A stretch of DNA of 16,461 nt from VGEM01 sp033764265 (lineage in GTDB: Bacteria > Pseudomonadota > Alphaproteobacteria > Rhodospirillales > Rhodospirillaceae): positions 1 to 16,461 of the forward strand of contig JANRJB010000308.1 of assembly GCA_033764265.1 (NCBI GenBank), read 5' to 3'. The translations under genes were made by a program, and so were the position numbers. The notes beneath the pieces were generated by a model. That model saw only the letters and a list, made by a program, of their open reading frames with translations. It had not been told where the DNA came from and ran no database searches. Of this stretch, positions 1 to 6,913 are shown one piece after another. Positions within the stretch are counted from its first letter, which is position 1; every line of letters starts with the position of its first letter.

Positions 1-939
1 AACACCCAGGCGATCATCTTCGACAAGACCGGCACCCTGACCGAGGGTGCGTTCGGCATCACCGACGTGCTTGTGCTCGACGCCGGTTTCAACGCCGACC
101 AGGTGGTCGCCTATGCCGCTGCGATCGAGGCCCACTCCGAACACCCCATTGCCCGCGGCATCGTGCGCGGCGTTTCCGACCGCTGGAGCGTGGAAGGCTT
201 CAGGGCGATCCCCGGCCGCGGCGCCGAGGGCACGGTCAGGGGCCGGCGGGTGCGCGTGGTCAGCCCGGGCTACCTGCGCGAGCACGGCCTCGCCGCCGAT
301 CCGGCGCGGCTGGCTGGCCTAAGCGTCCAGGGCAAGACCGTGGTGTTCGTGCTGATCGACGACACGCTGGCCGGGGCGATCGCGCTGGCCGACGTGATCC
401 GCCCTGAATCCAAGCCGGCCATCGCCCGGCTGAAGTCCATGGGCATCCGCTGCCTGATGCTGACCGGCGACAATCGCCAAGTGGCGCAGTGGGTGGCCGG
501 CGAGATCGGCCTGGACGAGGTGTTCGCCGAAGTGCTGCCCGACCAGAAGGCGGCCAAGGTGCGCGAGGTCCAATCGCGCGGTCTGGTGGTGGCGATGACC
601 GGCGACGGCGTCAACGACGCCCCGGCGCTGGCCCAGGCCGACGTCGGCATCGCCGTCGGCGCAGGCACCGACGTGGCGATCGAGACCGCCGACGTCATTC
701 TGGTGCGCAGCAACCCGCTCGACGTGGCCGCGATTCTGGGCCTGTCGCGGGCTACCTACGCCAAGATGATCCAGAACCTGGTGTGGGCCACGGCCTACAA
801 CGTTTTTGCCATTCCCGCCGCCGCCGGCGTGTTCGCGATTTGGGGCTTGGTGCTGAGCCCGGCGGTTGGCGCGGTGTTCATGTCGCTCAGCACCGTCATC
901 TGCGCGGTCAACGCGCGGATGTTGAAATTGCGGAGGTGA
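1..939 (+). CDS. P1B-type heavy-metal (copper) transporting ATPase, C-terminal part
   Basis: Partial: the reading frame is already open at base 1, and the N-terminal metal-binding region and the first six membrane helices lie outside the window. The phosphorylation motif DKTGTLTE is at nt 22-45, with the phosphorylated Asp at codon 8. Next come the SEHP motif typical of P1B ATPases (HP at nt 142-147), MLTGDN (TGDN nt 463-474) and GDGVNDAP (from nt 601). Two C-terminal helices carry YN and then MSLST (from nt 880). In this family those residues help form the transmembrane metal site. YN followed by MSxST is closer to what I recall for CopB-type (P1B-3, CPH) pumps than to the MSxSS of CopA. The substrate is therefore probably Cu+/Cu2+ or Ag+, exported from the cytoplasm. 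The decisive CPC or CPH motif in helix 6 is not visible. The next gene starts 21 nt downstream and is probably co-transcribed. Confidence 0.95.
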   Translation, partial: NTQAIIFDKTGTLTEGAFGITDVLVLDAGFNADQVVAYAAAIEAHSEHPIARGIVRGVSDRWSVEGFRAIPGRGAEGTVRGRRVRVVSPGYLREHGLAADPARLAGLSVQGKTVVFVLIDDTLAGAIALADVIRPESKPAIARLKSMGIRCLMLTGDNRQVAQWVAGEIGLDEVFAEVLPDQKAAKVREVQSRGLVVAMTGDGVNDAPALAQADVGIAVGAGTDVAIETADVILVRSNPLDVAAILGLSRATYAKMIQNLVWATAYNVFAIPAAAGVFAIWGLVLSPAVGAVFMSLSTVICAVNARMLKLRR

Positions 940-948
940 CCCAACAAC

Positions 949-955
949 GAGGAGG
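949..955 (+). promoter_or_regulatory. Shine-Dalgarno of the Met-rich membrane protein
   Basis: GAGGAGG lies 5 nt before the ATG at 961. It is a near-perfect ribosome binding site, and it fixes the start of the following gene in the short gap after the ATPase stop. Confidence 0.8.
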
Positions 956-960
956 CGGCC

Positions 961-1473
961 ATGGCCAATTTCATCGGCGATATCGCGCTGGTTCTGTCGA
1001 TCGCTCTGTTTTGCACTGGTTTAATCGTTTGGGATACCGCCCAACGACCGGCTGCGGTGCTCAGCCGCGTAGCGGCGGTAGTGATGATCGTCGGCGGACT
1101 CAGCATGTCCGTGTGCGTCGCTTACTACTGGCTGACGTACCGCTTCGCCGGTCAATTCGAAACCGCCTACCCAGTGGACATGCGCGGTGGGATGGGCGGA
1201 ATGGGGCAAGACGGAATGATGTGGCAGATGATGCGGGGTGGCATGAGGGACGGCACCGGGGATGGCGACATGATGCAAGGGGGTATGGGGCGCGACGAAC
1301 CGGCGCCCGCGTCGCCTGCTGCTGCGCCGGCCACGGACGCTGAACATGAACAGCACCACCCGGAAAGCGTCGAAGGCTCGCAACCGCCCGGTCAGGAAGA
1401 GGCCACGGCGCCGCTGATCGACCCCGCCGAACGGGAACGACTGGAACAGGATCCCGGTCGGCACCCGATGTAA
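961..1473 (+). CDS. Small two-helix membrane protein with methionine-rich tail, putative copper accessory
   Basis: I do not recognise a named family. The 170-aa protein has two hydrophobic helices (about residues 3-24 and 33-58), so it is probably an inner-membrane protein. A Met/Gly-rich stretch follows, with 11 Met between residues 74 and 109 arranged as MxxM, MM and MGGM-like clusters. Next come a Pro/Ala-rich linker, a small EHEQHH cluster (about 128-133) and an acidic tail. Methionine clusters bind Cu(I) in known copper proteins such as CopA/PcoA and the Ctr transporters, so a role in delivering or buffering copper for the upstream pump is a reasonable inference. The start is supported by the strong GAGGAGG at 949-955. 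The gene follows the ATPase by 21 nt on the same strand, and its stop faces the convergent cinA-like gene. The coding call is firm; the function is not. Confidence 0.8.
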   Translation: MANFIGDIALVLSIALFCTGLIVWDTAQRPAAVLSRVAAVVMIVGGLSMSVCVAYYWLTYRFAGQFETAYPVDMRGGMGGMGQDGMMWQMMRGGMRDGTGDGDMMQGGMGRDEPAPASPAAAPATDAEHEQHHPESVEGSQPPGQEEATAPLIDPAERERLEQDPGRHPM

Positions 1474-1500
1474 CGCGGCCGCGCGCTGACGGTGTAAGGC

Positions 1501-2016
1501 TCAGCGATCGGTGTCCCCGGCGTCGTGCAGCTGGCCCAGCAGCAGTTCCAGCGCGGCGGCCACCGCGGCGCGACGGATGTCGGTGCGGTTGCCGGCGAAG
1601 ACATAGCGCTTGACCAGCGCGTCGGCGTCGCGCCGGGCCACCGACAGGTAGACCAGCCCGACGGGCTTTTCCTTGGTGCCGCCGTCGGGGCCGGCGATGC
1701 CGGTGACGGCGATGGCGAAGTCGCCGTTAGTCTGGGCCAACGCGCCCTCGGCCATGGCCGCGGCGACCACGTCGCTGACCGCGCCGTGCTGGGCGATGGC
1801 GTCGCGGGGCACGCCCAGAAGGCGCGACTTGGCCTCGTTCGAGTAAGTGACGAAACCGGCGTCGACCACGGCCGACGAGCCCGGAACCGCCGTCAGACAC
1901 GCCGAGATCAGCCCGCCGGTGCACGATTCCGCCGTGGCGACCTTGAACCGTCCCGCTTTGGCGGCGGCGAGTACGGCCTTGGCCAGGTCGATCAAGTCGG
2001 CGGGCAATTCGGTCAT
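1501..2016 (-). CDS. CinA C-terminal domain family protein, nicotinamide-nucleotide amidohydrolase (PncC-like)
   Basis: A 171-aa stand-alone version of the CinA C-terminal domain. This family hydrolyses nicotinamide mononucleotide to nicotinic acid mononucleotide plus ammonia in cytoplasmic pyridine-nucleotide salvage. Signature segments are AESCTGGL (residues 30-36), VPGSS (44-48), VTYSNEAK (56-63) and AVTGIAGPDGG (103-113), in the usual order and spacing. The N-terminal molybdopterin-binding-like domain of full CinA is absent, as in the E. coli PncC/YgaD type. I chose the ATG at 2016, which puts an expected short helix before the first motif. An in-frame ATG at 2064 would add 16 Pro/Arg-rich residues and is less likely. 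Neither has a clear Shine-Dalgarno. The gene converges on the copper gene pair, and its promoter must lie in the 2017-2452 gap. Confidence 0.9.
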   Translation of the reverse strand: MTELPADLIDLAKAVLAAAKAGRFKVATAESCTGGLISACLTAVPGSSAVVDAGFVTYSNEAKSRLLGVPRDAIAQHGAVSDVVAAAMAEGALAQTNGDFAIAVTGIAGPDGGTKEKPVGLVYLSVARRDADALVKRYVFAGNRTDIRRAAVAAALELLLGQLHDAGDTDR

Positions 2017-2452
2017 GGGCGGCGGGCGGGCAAGTCGGGGCGGTTGCGGGGCGTTAAGCCGCATAGCACGCCCGCGCGCGCATGTGCCACCGCCGCCCGT
2101 TCCGCGCCAACCGCGATGGTCAGCTTTCCCACTGCGGTAAAGGCTTCGCTCATAGGTTGCGGATTGCCAGTTAACCCATTGGGAAATATGGTGTCTTGTC
2201 CACTTTACTTTATCTTTGAATTTCCGAAAAATAATCGGCAGGATGAATTCGGCTGGGTGCACTCCAAACCGCGTGAACGCGTGTCCCGCACCGCCGCGAT
2301 GTTCAGGACAGAGTCGTCCCAACGATCGAGCGGTGAGCGGGCGTTCGTTTGTGTTGCGGTGTGGCGGGCGCGCACCAACCCTGCCGCGCCAATAAAACCA
2401 AAAACATTGGCGGCGGGCGACATGACGGGTGTCACTGGGGTAAGGGGACCGC
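2017..2452. other. 436-nt divergent intergenic region
   Basis: No convincing gene is present; the open frames crossing it on both strands have no recognisable product. The part near cinA is GC-rich. From about 2157 to 2240 it turns AT-rich, and this contains a promoter-like sequence pointing to the M23 gene. It must supply the promoters of both divergent genes. No tRNA or recognisable riboswitch was seen. Confidence 0.6.
2164..2192 (+). promoter_or_regulatory. Candidate sigma70-type promoter for the M23/bactofilin operon
   Basis: TTGCCA at 2164-2169 (5 of 6 match to TTGACA) and TATGGT at 2187-2192 (4 of 6 match to TATAAT) are separated by exactly 17 nt, in the only AT-rich part of the gap. 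If used, transcription would start near 2199 and leave a leader of about 250 nt before the GTG start. The evidence is consensus matching only. Confidence 0.35.
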
Positions 2453-3931
2453 GTGTTTTCAGGAAAACGACTATCCAAATTTGACCCGCAGGATCGCGGC
2501 CTGAGCCGCCTGCAGAAACATCTGCAACGCTTCTTCCCGGAACGCCAGTTGATCGTGCGCTCCGGCGAACGCATGCGCACGTTGCGCCTGTCGACCAACC
2601 GGCAGGCGGTAATGGCGACGATGCTGGCCATCGGCTTCGGCTGGACTTTGCTCAGTTCCAGCCTGGTGATGAACCACACCGAAATGATCCGCGACAAGAA
2701 TACCGAGATCAAAGACGCGCGGATGGGCTACGAGCAGCTGCTTGCCCAAGTCTCGATCTACAAGGGCCGCGTCGCCGAACTGACCGCGGACCTTGAATCC
2801 AGCTACGCCGCATCGCTGGCGGTGGTGGACAAGGAATCCGAGCTGCTGAAGCAAAAGGCGCAGCAGCTGGCCGAACAGACCCAGGCCCAAGGCCAGGGCA
2901 AGGCCGCCGCGAAGCCAAATCTGGTCAGCCGCATCAAGACCAAGGCCAAGGAGGCCATCAAGGACCCTGCGGCCGTGCTGACGGGGACCGAGGGCAACGT
3001 CGAACTGGCGCTCGACAAGGCCAAGCTGGAACGCAACCACGCCGACGCCGAGCGCAAGGCGATTCTGGCCGAACTGTCCGACCTCGAATCCTCGATGGTC
3101 GACGTGGTCGGCCACCACACCAAGACGCCGTTCATCGCCACCGACGGCCTGGAAATCCGCCAGGTCGTGCTGGAACGCGACATGGCCATCACCGAACGCG
3201 ATACGCTCAACGCCAGGGTCGCGAGCCTTGAGGACCAGATCCGCGACATGGAGAGCAACCAGCTGTTGTTGCAGCACCGCTTTGCCGAGGTCGCGGAAAC
3301 CCGGATCGCCAGCATCGAATCCTCGCTTAACATCACAGGTCTCGACATCGACCTCTTGGTGCGCCAGCAGCAGCGCGGCGCCCGCGCCGTCGGCGGCAAG
3401 GGCGGGCCGTTCCTGCCGGTCGACCAGATGTCGATGAACTCCGGCCCGCTCGAGGAATCGCTCAACCGGCTGAATGCTCAGATGGACCGCCTGCAAAGCC
3501 TGCAGTCGCTCCTGACCCAGATCCCGCTCGACACGCCGCTGGACAAATTCGAGCTGAACAGCGGCTTCGGTGTGCGCAAGGACCCCTTCACCGGCCAGTT
3601 CGCCCAGCACCTCGGCCTCGACATGGGCGCGGATTACAAAACCCCGGTCACCGCCACCGGCGACGGCAAGGTGGTTTACGCCGACTGGGATGGGAATTAT
3701 GGTCGCATCGTCGAAGTCGACCATGGGCTGGGCCTGATCAGCCGCTACGGCCACCTGTCCAAGATTCTGGTCAAGCCCGGCGATGTGGTCACCCGCGGCA
3801 CCATCCTGGGCCAGTTGGGCTGCAGCGGCCGCTGCACCGGCCCGCACGTCCACTACGAAGTTCACCACAACGGTAAGCCGATCAACCCGCTCAAGTTCCT
3901 GAAAGCCGGCAGCGATGTTTTCAAGGGCTAA
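2453..3931 (+). CDS. M23 family peptidoglycan endopeptidase, membrane-anchored coiled-coil protein (LmdC-like)
   Basis: 492 aa. A cytoplasmic basic N-terminus is followed by one transmembrane helix (about residues 52-73). A long periplasmic region rich in Glu, Lys, Gln and Leu is predicted by eye to be coiled coil (about 76-145, 185-215 and 235-290). The C-terminal M23/LytM peptidase domain covers about 365-485. The zinc ligands are intact: H386 and D390 in HLGLD, and H467 in the HVH motif (465-467); YGH at 432-434 is also present. M23 enzymes cut peptide cross-links in peptidoglycan, so this is probably an active D,D- or D,L-endopeptidase. The start is GTG 2453 with AAGGGG at 2442-2447 just upstream. 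The gene overlaps the next one, a bactofilin, by 17 nt. In Hyphomonas and relatives the bactofilin-linked M23 enzyme LmdC has this layout and takes part in shape control, so I infer the same role here. Confidence 0.93.
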   Translation: MFSGKRLSKFDPQDRGLSRLQKHLQRFFPERQLIVRSGERMRTLRLSTNRQAVMATMLAIGFGWTLLSSSLVMNHTEMIRDKNTEIKDARMGYEQLLAQVSIYKGRVAELTADLESSYAASLAVVDKESELLKQKAQQLAEQTQAQGQGKAAAKPNLVSRIKTKAKEAIKDPAAVLTGTEGNVELALDKAKLERNHADAERKAILAELSDLESSMVDVVGHHTKTPFIATDGLEIRQVVLERDMAITERDTLNARVASLEDQIRDMESNQLLLQHRFAEVAETRIASIESSLNITGLDIDLLVRQQQRGARAVGGKGGPFLPVDQMSMNSGPLEESLNRLNAQMDRLQSLQSLLTQIPLDTPLDKFELNSGFGVRKDPFTGQFAQHLGLDMGADYKTPVTATGDGKVVYADWDGNYGRIVEVDHGLGLISRYGHLSKILVKPGDVVTRGTILGQLGCSGRCTGPHVHYEVHHNGKPINPLKFLKAGSDVFKG

Positions 3932-4391
3932 CCCCGCCACCCGCGACCGCGACACGGCCGAAACCCGCGCCGACGCGACCAAGTCGGTGCCGTCGATCGT
4001 CAGCGCCGACCTTTCGGTCGAGGGCAATCTGGTGTCCAACGGCGAAGTCCAGGTCGATGGCAGCGTCAAGGGCGACATCCGCTGCAAGGCGTTGATCGTC
4101 GGCGTCAAGGGCTCGGTCGAGGGCGAAATCGTGGCCCAGACGGTGCGCATGCACGGCGCCATCAAAGGCATGGTGCGGGCGAAAAGCGTGTTCCTGGCCT
4201 CGACCGCGCGCATGTCGGGTGACGTCGAGCACGAAAGCCTGGCGATCGAGCCGGGCGCCTACATGGAAGGCCACTGCCGTCGAATCTCCGACGCCAACCT
4301 GGCCTCGATGGGCGAGGCCCGCGTCGCGCGCGTGGAGTCGGTCGCCCCAACGCGCCTGGCGCCGCCGAAACCCGCGATCGTCGCGACCTGA
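3915..4391 (+). CDS. Bactofilin (polymer-forming cytoskeletal protein)
   Basis: 158 aa. A disordered polar N-terminus (about 1-27) is followed by the bactofilin beta-helix core (about 30-125). The core shows the repeated short G-x-hydrophobic turns of the family: VEGNLVSNGEVQVDG, VKGDI, VKGSVEGEIVAQ, MHGAIKGMVRAKSVF and SGDVEHESLAIEPGA. The tail is basic and Pro/Ala-rich. Bactofilins polymerise without nucleotide on the inner face of the membrane and act as scaffolds for cell-wall enzymes, stalks or curvature. The start codon lies inside the 3' end of the M23 gene (17-nt overlap, different frame), which implies translational coupling and fixed stoichiometry. A candidate terminator follows within 10 nt of the stop, consistent with this being the last gene of a two-gene operon. 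Confidence 0.93.
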   Translation: MFSRANPATRDRDTAETRADATKSVPSIVSADLSVEGNLVSNGEVQVDGSVKGDIRCKALIVGVKGSVEGEIVAQTVRMHGAIKGMVRAKSVFLASTARMSGDVEHESLAIEPGAYMEGHCRRISDANLASMGEARVARVESVAPTRLAPPKPAIVAT

Positions 4392-4397
4392 TCGCGG

Positions 4398-4425
4398 CCG
4401 GCAGGGGATTGTCTGCCCCGGTTTT
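4398..4425 (+). terminator. Candidate Rho-independent terminator after the bactofilin gene
   Basis: CCGGCAG at 4398-4404 can pair with CTGCC at 4413-4417 plus GG at 4420-4421, with a CC bulge, followed directly by TTTT at 4422-4425. It lies 7 nt after the stop codon, in the convergent gap with the receptor gene. The bulge and the short T-run make it a moderate call. Confidence 0.45.
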
Positions 4426-4464
4426 GAGCGCCAGGCCGGTCTGTCCCGCGCCAATCCATCGACG

Positions 4465-6684
4465 CTACATGCGATAATTTACGTTGAGCATATACGTGCG
4501 CGGCGGCAATGCGATGAATGCGCCGAGCCCTCGCGACCCGGTGATGAAACTTTGGTTGTTTTCGAGGTTCTTGACCGTGACGCGCGCCTCCCAACGACCG
4601 TCGATCCCGATCCCCACATAACCATTGATGCGGTCATAAGCATCAATACGGAAATCGTTGTTCGACGCGATGATGTAATCGTCGGTGCGATAGAAATCCA
4701 TTCCGAAATCGAGGGTGGCGTCCGAGCTACCGAGCGAAATATCGCGGGAATAATCGAAACCCACGGTAAAGGAATAATCGGCGGTTTGCGGGGTTTCCGG
4801 AACGACTCCGAGAGTCGTGCGTGCAGTCGCCGGCGCCGACGTCGGGTCAAGATCCCGAAAGGCGCCGTCGAGGAAGGTCGCCGTCACGAAAGCGTTCAAG
4901 TCCTCGACAAGTATGGCCGATGCCTCGAGTTCGAGACCTTGGATGGTCGCCTTACCTGCGTTTTGCACCGGGAAGGTCGGGTTGCCGTTGACGGTCACGA
5001 GTGCGTTGAGCGTCAGGTCGTCGATTCGATTGTAAAAATAGTTGGTGTTGAAGCGCAGGCGGTTGCCGAAGAACTCGGATTTCACGCCCAGTTCGTAAGT
5101 CCAGTTGGTCTCAGGCCCATAATTCGACCGTGCGACACTGGCGTCAAAAATGTTGATTCCATTGAATCCGCCCGACTTGAAGCCCCGAGCAGCCGTGGTG
5201 TAGAGCAGCAGACTGTCGACTATGCCTGACGTATCCACTTGATAGTCGAGCCCGAACTTCGGCGTCCAGGCCTCGAACCGAAGTTCATCGACCACGCGAT
5301 CTGGCGGGACCGGCGCAAACAACAGCCGGAAATCGAATTGCCAGTCTTTCTCGTCGCGGGTCCAACGCAAACCGCCGGTCAGCCGGAATTGGGAGGTGAT
5401 GGCATACTCGGCCTGCCCGAACACCGAGTATGATTCCGTGCTGACGTCGATGAAGCTGTTCGACGTGGGGCCGACGAACGAGAAAAACCAGCCGACATTC
5501 TGCGTCGACTGTTCGTCCAAATAGAACGCGCCCAATATGTAATCGAGTTTGTCATCGAAGGCCGCGCCTTGAAGCTGAAGTTCCTCAGTCCATTGGCTGG
5601 AGTTGGTATCGATCGCGCCAAGGATTGCTCCGTTGCCGGAAAAATCGGAGCTGAAGAAGTCTTCGGTGTCGACGTGACCAGTCACAGATTTCAATACTGC
5701 GCCGCCGAAGTCGTAGGACAACGACACTGAGCCGATCAACTGTTCCGTATCACCGCGCGGCTGGTTTGTAATGGGAGAGCGTCCGCCGCCGCTGTAATCA
5801 CGGTCGGGGTGAAAGATGTCGTAGTACCCGCCGCGGGTCGGCCGTATGTCGCGAGAGCCGAACCGGCGGTCGGCTGGTATAGAGATTGTGCCATTGACGT
5901 TGATGGCGGACTCGTTGCGGCTGTCAGCATACGAAATGCTGACCGTCGCATCGAAGTTGTCGCTGCCCATGTACCTGAGCTTTGCGCGTCCCGCCCAGTT
6001 TTCTTCCTCGCCGACGTTTCTCCCGGTCGCGAGATTGGTGCCGAATCCGTTTCGCCCGTTGTACTGGATGGCGAGTGAACCTGCCACAGCGTCGCCTAAG
6101 GGCCCTCCGGCGCTGGCGGATGCCTCGTATTGGTCGTAATTGCCGTACCCGGCAGCGGCGTTCAGCCAGGTCTCGTCACCGGGTTGGCGGCTGATGAACT
6201 TGATCGCGCCGGCCAGGGTGTTGCGGCCATACAGCGTGCCTTGTGGACCGCGCAGGACTTCGACGCGCTCGACATCGGCAAGTCGCATGTTGTTGCCGTT
6301 CATGCGTCCGACATAAACATCGTCGACATAGATGCCGAACGGCGATTCGGCCACCGCGAGCGACGCGTCCTGTTGCGTCGAGCCGCGAAGCGACGGCGAG
6401 AGGTTGGTCGGCTGTGTGATGTTATAGCTGAGCTTCAAGCTTGGCACGTAACGCTCGAGTTCGCGCCCCTCAGTGAATTGCCGGTTCTGCAGCTGCTCGC
6501 GGCTGAGGGCCGAGACTGGAATCGGAACCGATTGGAGCGATTGTTCGCGGCGTTGCGCTGTGACGACGATTTCCTCCAGGCCGCGGGCAGTGTCTTGGGC
6601 ATGGACGGGGCACGCGGCAAGAATGGTGCCGGTCAGCAAAGCGAAACGAGAAATCCGCGTCACGGTACGATTGGTGCAGGGCAT
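4465..6684 (-). CDS. TonB-dependent outer-membrane receptor
   Basis: 739 aa from ATG 6684; the upstream TTG at 6690 is less likely. A signal peptide (basic start, hydrophobic run about 13-25) has a probable cleavage after VHA (residue 29), before QDTA. A TonB-box-like EEIVVTAQRR follows at about 37-46. The plug domain (about 50-165) contains VEVLRGPQGTLYGRN (141-155), the classic plug signature, followed by GAIKFISRQP. The rest alternates aromatic and polar residues as expected for a 22-strand barrel and ends in NVNYRM. The protein imports a ligand across the outer membrane using TonB/ExbBD energy; the ligand cannot be told from sequence. The plug resembles the broad receptor class common in sphingomonads and other alphaproteobacteria. 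A LysR gene lies 229 nt upstream in the same direction and may control it. The visible Shine-Dalgarno is weak. Confidence 0.95.
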   Translation of the reverse strand: MPCTNRTVTRISRFALLTGTILAACPVHAQDTARGLEEIVVTAQRREQSLQSVPIPVSALSREQLQNRQFTEGRELERYVPSLKLSYNITQPTNLSPSLRGSTQQDASLAVAESPFGIYVDDVYVGRMNGNNMRLADVERVEVLRGPQGTLYGRNTLAGAIKFISRQPGDETWLNAAAGYGNYDQYEASASAGGPLGDAVAGSLAIQYNGRNGFGTNLATGRNVGEEENWAGRAKLRYMGSDNFDATVSISYADSRNESAINVNGTISIPADRRFGSRDIRPTRGGYYDIFHPDRDYSGGGRSPITNQPRGDTEQLIGSVSLSYDFGGAVLKSVTGHVDTEDFFSSDFSGNGAILGAIDTNSSQWTEELQLQGAAFDDKLDYILGAFYLDEQSTQNVGWFFSFVGPTSNSFIDVSTESYSVFGQAEYAITSQFRLTGGLRWTRDEKDWQFDFRLLFAPVPPDRVVDELRFEAWTPKFGLDYQVDTSGIVDSLLLYTTAARGFKSGGFNGINIFDASVARSNYGPETNWTYELGVKSEFFGNRLRFNTNYFYNRIDDLTLNALVTVNGNPTFPVQNAGKATIQGLELEASAILVEDLNAFVTATFLDGAFRDLDPTSAPATARTTLGVVPETPQTADYSFTVGFDYSRDISLGSSDATLDFGMDFYRTDDYIIASNNDFRIDAYDRINGYVGIGIDGRWEARVTVKNLENNQSFITGSRGLGAFIALPPRTYMLNVNYRM

Positions 6685-6763
6685 GGCCAATAAGTCTCGC
6701 TGATGAGATGGATGTAGGGGTGGCGGCCGCGAACGAGCTCAATTCATAGAGCGATCTTGTTGA

Positions 6764-6792
6764 CTTACAGGTCGAAATTCGCGTCACCGCAA
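6764..6792 (-). promoter_or_regulatory. Candidate promoter of the TonB-dependent receptor
   Basis: Read on the minus strand, TTGCGG (6792-6787) and TGTAAG (6769-6764) are 17 nt apart. The -10 matches TATAAT at 4 of 6 positions and the -35 matches at 3 of 6. The expected start of transcription is about 70 nt before the ATG at 6684. The inverted repeat at 6837-6852 would lie 45-60 nt upstream of the -35, a plausible activator position. Weak consensus evidence only. Confidence 0.28.
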
Positions 6793-6828
6793 AGGTCGCT
6801 GAATAAGAGCGATTCACGGCGTGCCCCC

Positions 6829-6852
6829 GTCCAGTTAATTGGACAGCCAATT
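6829..6852. promoter_or_regulatory. Overlapping inverted repeats, candidate operator
   Basis: AATTGG (6837-6842), a 4-nt spacer and CCAATT (6847-6852) form a perfect inverted repeat. It overlaps a 16-bp near-palindrome at 6829-6844 (GTCCA, TTAA centre, TGGAC) with one mismatched pair. It lies between the LysR stop and the receptor start, on the upstream side of the candidate promoter, so it could bind the adjacent LysR protein. No T-run follows on either strand, which argues against a terminator. Confidence 0.4.
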
Positions 6853-6913
6853 CAGTAAGGTAGGCTTATTGAACGCTTTGAACAGGAGGTCGCGGTGCGC
6901 GGCGACACTCGCT

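Noticed and set aside
2205..2435. 76-aa minus-strand frame in the gap before the M23 gene
   Set aside because: No ribosome binding site, no motif and a composition like non-coding DNA; treated as intergenic.
2471..4213. 580-aa open frame on the minus strand across the M23 and bactofilin genes
   Set aside because: It lies antisense to two genes with clear motifs; its His/Ala/Leu-rich composition is typical of GC-rich antisense frames and shows no domain.
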